In this document: piece after piece, positions 4,816 to 6,724 of the stretch
Layout of the letters: every line of letters begins with the position of its first letter
Numbering within the stretch: position 1 is the stretch's first letter
Source of the DNA: an uncultured Porphyromonadaceae bacterium
GTDB lineage: Bacteria; Bacteroidota; Bacteroidia; Bacteroidales; Muribaculaceae
Assembly: GCA_947177605.1 (NCBI GenBank)
Contig: CAMWUX010000067.1
Span: 1-6,724 of the forward strand
Direction of reading: 5' to 3'
DNA length: 6,724 nucleotides
Notes under the pieces: model-generated
Told to the model about the DNA's origin: nothing
What the model saw: only the letters and a program-made list of their open reading frames with translations
Database searches by the model: none
Position numbers and translations under genes: made by a program

Positions 4816-6033
4816 TCAGTCGGCTGCAGGTGTCTGAGCCGGGATCTCGTCGGTATGGCGCAGATCCACGAGCTCGACGTCGAAGATGGTCACGGCATCC
4901 TGGGGTATCTTGCCGTATACGCCTTCGTGGCCGTAGCCCTGATCGGAGGGGATATAGATGCGGTATATGCCGCCCTTCTTCATCTGCATGAGGCCGTCGC
5001 GGAAGCCGTCGATGAGTTCGCGCATATCGAATATGGTAGGCTTGCCGGGCTCGGTGCCGCTGAAGGGTGTGCCGTCGATGAGCGTGCCGGAGTAGTTGAC
5101 CATCACGAGATCTTCGGCGCGAGGTGAGTCGCCTTCACCTTCTGTGACGATCTCCACCATAGTGCCTGTGGGCAGATTGATGATGCCTTCGATGCGGGCT
5201 ATTGAGTCGAGGAATGCCTGCGAATTGTCGAGCATGGCGTCGATCTCGGCGAGCTGCTCCTGCATGGCTTTGAGATACTGTGTGGCCGTGAGGGGGGTGA
5301 ATCCCGTGGGGCGGCCGTTGAGCATCTTGTCCATGGCAAGGTTGAAGCGCACGAGGTTGAGCTCGTAGCCACCGGCCTGCTCCTGGCGCTCAACTGAGCG
5401 GTAGGCTGCCACGCCGGCTTCGATACCGTCGAGGAATGCGTCGTCGGTGCGGGCATAGCCGAGCGCCGTGGTCACACCGCGGCGGTAGGCAGCTACGATA
5501 CGCGGCTCATCCTTGGCCGACTTGCGATTCATGTATCCGGCCCAGACGGTGGCGAGTGCCTGGCTCGCTTTCTTGATTTCCGACTTGGATAGCTGCTCCT
5601 TGCCGCCGGCGGCTACAAGGCGCGAGTTGAGGTCGGTGAGATAGGTGTCGGCCTCGCTCTCGGTGAAGCCGGTCGACTTGCGGTCGATGGCTTTGAGGAT
5701 GGTCTTGCGGAATACGTCCATATCCACCGTGTAGCCGCCGATCTGCTCGGCCTGCTCTACGTAGCGGTAGATGCGGGCGCCTTCTTCAAGTCCCTGTACG
5801 TAGGGGTCGTTGATGCGGGCGGAATCGAGCGCCAGAGTCACACCCTTCTTGAAGGATGCTTTCTGCGCGGGAGTCATCGATTGGGTATGGCTCTGCATCG
5901 GCTCTTTCCATAGAGTGGCGAGAGCGGTGCTGATAGAGTCGACTTCAAATTGCTGGAGCTCGTGCTGGCGTGCCTGCGCCGTGAAGGCGGATGCGAGGGC
6001 CGAGATGCAGAGCGTCAGGAGGAGTTTGCGCAT
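4816..6033 (-). CDS. Secreted FKBP-type protein with tandemly duplicated N-terminal domain, 405 aa
   Basis: The signal peptide ends in A-Q-A at about residue 21 with no lipobox next to it, so a soluble periplasmic protein is predicted. Residues 34-141 and 156-263 are two copies of one helical domain, aligning without a gap at a fixed offset of 122 residues with 39 identities in 108. Shared landmarks are A-L-A-T, G-V-T-x-A-L, Y-R-x-V-E-x-x-E-Q-x-G-G-Y and T-G-F-T. An FKBP_C domain follows (about 290-391), then a short Ala/Pro-rich tail. Pocket residues Tyr26, Phe36, Tyr82 and Phe99 are kept (Y314, F324, Y367, F384), Trp59 is Phe344, and the catalytic-region Asp37 is Ser325. The family's usual N-domain is single, so this protein is about 100 residues longer than its neighbours. 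Isomerase activity may be reduced; extra substrate binding or altered oligomerisation is inferred. It starts 21 bases after the fklB stop. Confidence 0.92.
   Translation of the reverse strand: MRKLLLTLCISALASAFTAQARQHELQQFEVDSISTALATLWKEPMQSHTQSMTPAQKASFKKGVTLALDSARINDPYVQGLEEGARIYRYVEQAEQIGGYTVDMDVFRKTILKAIDRKSTGFTESEADTYLTDLNSRLVAAGGKEQLSKSEIKKASQALATVWAGYMNRKSAKDEPRIVAAYRRGVTTALGYARTDDAFLDGIEAGVAAYRSVERQEQAGGYELNLVRFNLAMDKMLNGRPTGFTPLTATQYLKAMQEQLAEIDAMLDNSQAFLDSIARIEGIINLPTGTMVEIVTEGEGDSPRAEDLVMVNYSGTLIDGTPFSGTEPGKPTIFDMRELIDGFRDGLMQMKKGGIYRIYIPSDQGYGHEGVYGKIPQDAVTIFDVELVDLRHTDEIPAQTPAAD
5245..5568 (-). repeat. Second copy of the duplicated N-domain (residues 156-263)
   Basis: This is the downstream member of the intragenic tandem duplication, 366 bases after the first in the coding direction. 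It matches residues 34-141 without gaps at 36 percent identity by hand count. Divergence is high, so the duplication is old and both copies have been retained. Confidence 0.85.
5611..5934 (-). repeat. First copy of the duplicated N-domain (residues 34-141)
   Basis: This is the upstream member of the intragenic tandem duplication, directly after the signal peptide. The two copies are separated by a 14-residue linker (142-155) rich in Lys, Gly and Ser. Confidence 0.85.
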
Positions 6034-6054
6034 ATCGTCGTCGTTGACAGGATA

Positions 6055-6678
6055 TTATTTGATTACTTCGAGGAGCTCTACGTCGAATATCAGAGTGGCG
6101 TTGGGGCCGATTGTGGGGCCTGCGCCGTGAGCGCCGTAAGCGAGTTCGGCGGGGATGTAGAGACGCCACTTGGCACCTTCGTTCATCATCTGGAGGGCTT
6201 CAACCCATCCGGGGATCACCTGTGTGACACCGAATGTGGCGGGCTCGCCGCGATCTACGGAGCTGTCGAATACGGTGCCGTCGAGCAGACGTCCGGTATA
6301 GTGTACTTTCACCTTATCGGTAGCGGTGGGCTTGGGGCCTTTGCCCTCTTCGAGCACTTCGTACTGGAGACCGGAAGGAGTGGTGGCTATCTCGGTGCGC
6401 TTGCCGTTTTCCTCAAGGAATTTCTTGCCGGCTTCGGCATTGACCTTGGCGAGCTCGGCTACCTGAGCCTGCTGGCGCTTCTCCATTTCGGCGAAGAAGT
6501 CGTGGATCACGGTCTTGGCTTCCTGATAGCTCATCTTCTGCTCGCCCTTGCCGAATACGGCGGCTACGCCGTCGGCGAAGTCGGCTACGTTGAGATCCTG
6601 GATTCCGCTGGAACGGAAGTTATTGCCCATGCTGAGACCGAGGGCGTAACTGATTTTGTCGAGTTGATTATTATCCAT
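6055..6678 (-). CDS. fklB: Cytoplasmic FKBP-type peptidyl-prolyl cis-trans isomerase, FklB type, 207 aa
   Basis: Catalyses cis-trans isomerisation of proline peptide bonds. There is no signal peptide (the protein begins M-D-N-N-Q-L-D-K), and length and layout match E. coli FklB (206 aa). The N-terminal dimerisation domain (about 5-95) has S-Y-A-L-G-L-S-M-G (10-18) and F-A-D-G (34-37); the FKBP domain spans about 100-206. Every pocket residue is present: Y127, F137, D138, R143, F149, V154, I155, W158, Y181 and F198, matching FKBP12 Tyr26, Phe36, Asp37, Arg42, Phe46, Val55, Ile56, Trp59, Tyr82 and Phe99. An in-frame stop seven codons upstream (6699-6697) leaves the ATG at 6678 as the only ATG start. 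It is the first gene of the array inside the window and the only non-exported FKBP, so it looks closest to the ancestral form. Confidence 0.96.
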   Translation of the reverse strand: MDNNQLDKISYALGLSMGNNFRSSGIQDLNVADFADGVAAVFGKGEQKMSYQEAKTVIHDFFAEMEKRQQAQVAELAKVNAEAGKKFLEENGKRTEIATTPSGLQYEVLEEGKGPKPTATDKVKVHYTGRLLDGTVFDSSVDRGEPATFGVTQVIPGWVEALQMMNEGAKWRLYIPAELAYGAHGAGPTIGPNATLIFDVELLEVIK

Positions 6679-6724
6679 TTCTTTCTGTTTTTTTGGTTAC
6701 GGGGGTGTCGGTATGAAAAGACAC
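6679..6724 (-). other. Leader upstream of fklB, cut by window edge
   Basis: Only 46 bases are visible. Next to the start codon is an A-rich stretch (seven A, then CAGAAAGAA) typical of Bacteroidota leaders that lack Shine-Dalgarno pairing. A 5-base inverted repeat (6705-6709 with 6720-6724) sits at the edge and might continue outside the window. No minus-7 TAnnTTTG element is visible, so the promoter is either further upstream or not recognisable. Confidence 0.35.

Noticed and set aside
6713..6724. Possible divergent plus-strand gene start (ATG AAA AGA CAC)
   Set aside because: Only four codons are visible and the 34-base gap to fklB is short for two divergent promoters; not enough sequence to support it.

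Overview
This window reads as a chromosomal segment of a Bacteroidota bacterium, most likely order Bacteroidales. A Muribaculaceae-like gut lineage is a guess from overall style, not a demonstrated placement. The reasons are lipoprotein signal peptides with short post-cysteine serine-rich stretches, A-rich leaders without Shine-Dalgarno sites, a cysteine-free Sir2 protein of the kind I recall from Bacteroidales, and FKBP genes that follow one another directly. The DNA is GC-rich by eye, with coding capacity used almost completely. No RNA genes, insertion sequences, CRISPR arrays or phage genes are visible.

All eight genes lie on the minus strand, so they are transcribed from high to low coordinates. 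In that order they are: a cytoplasmic FklB-type FKBP peptidyl-prolyl isomerase (6678-6055); a secreted FKBP whose N-terminal helical domain is tandemly duplicated (6033-4816); an FKBP lipoprotein (4752-3829); a class III-type sirtuin (3723-3007); a periplasmic FKBP (3010-2123) that starts inside the sirtuin stop codon; two lipoproteins with FKBP folds whose active sites look dead (2112-1243 and 1235-315); and the first 103 codons of a further lipoprotein of the same family (309 to the window edge). Seven of the eight genes therefore belong to one paralogous family.

Spacing suggests one long operon or two or three overlapping transcripts. Gaps are 21, 63 and 105 bases, then a 4-base ATGA overlap, then 10, 7 and 5 bases. 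The 63-base gap (AT-rich, with a 14-base palindrome over the next start codon) and the 105-base gap (a strong hairpin followed by an AT-rich run) are the most likely places for internal promoters or RNA processing.

The striking theme is diversification by duplication. The array starts with a textbook FklB that keeps every pocket residue. It continues with secreted copies that keep most of the pocket, and ends with lipoproteins that have lost most of it while keeping the N-terminal dimerisation/chaperone-type domain. That domain also varies in size: about one helical unit in FklB, two in the secreted copies, and four in the 405-residue protein. A plausible reading is a set of envelope folding factors spread over cytoplasm, periplasm and membrane surface, some acting as isomerases and others only as binding chaperones. 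This is inference from sequence; no function was tested.
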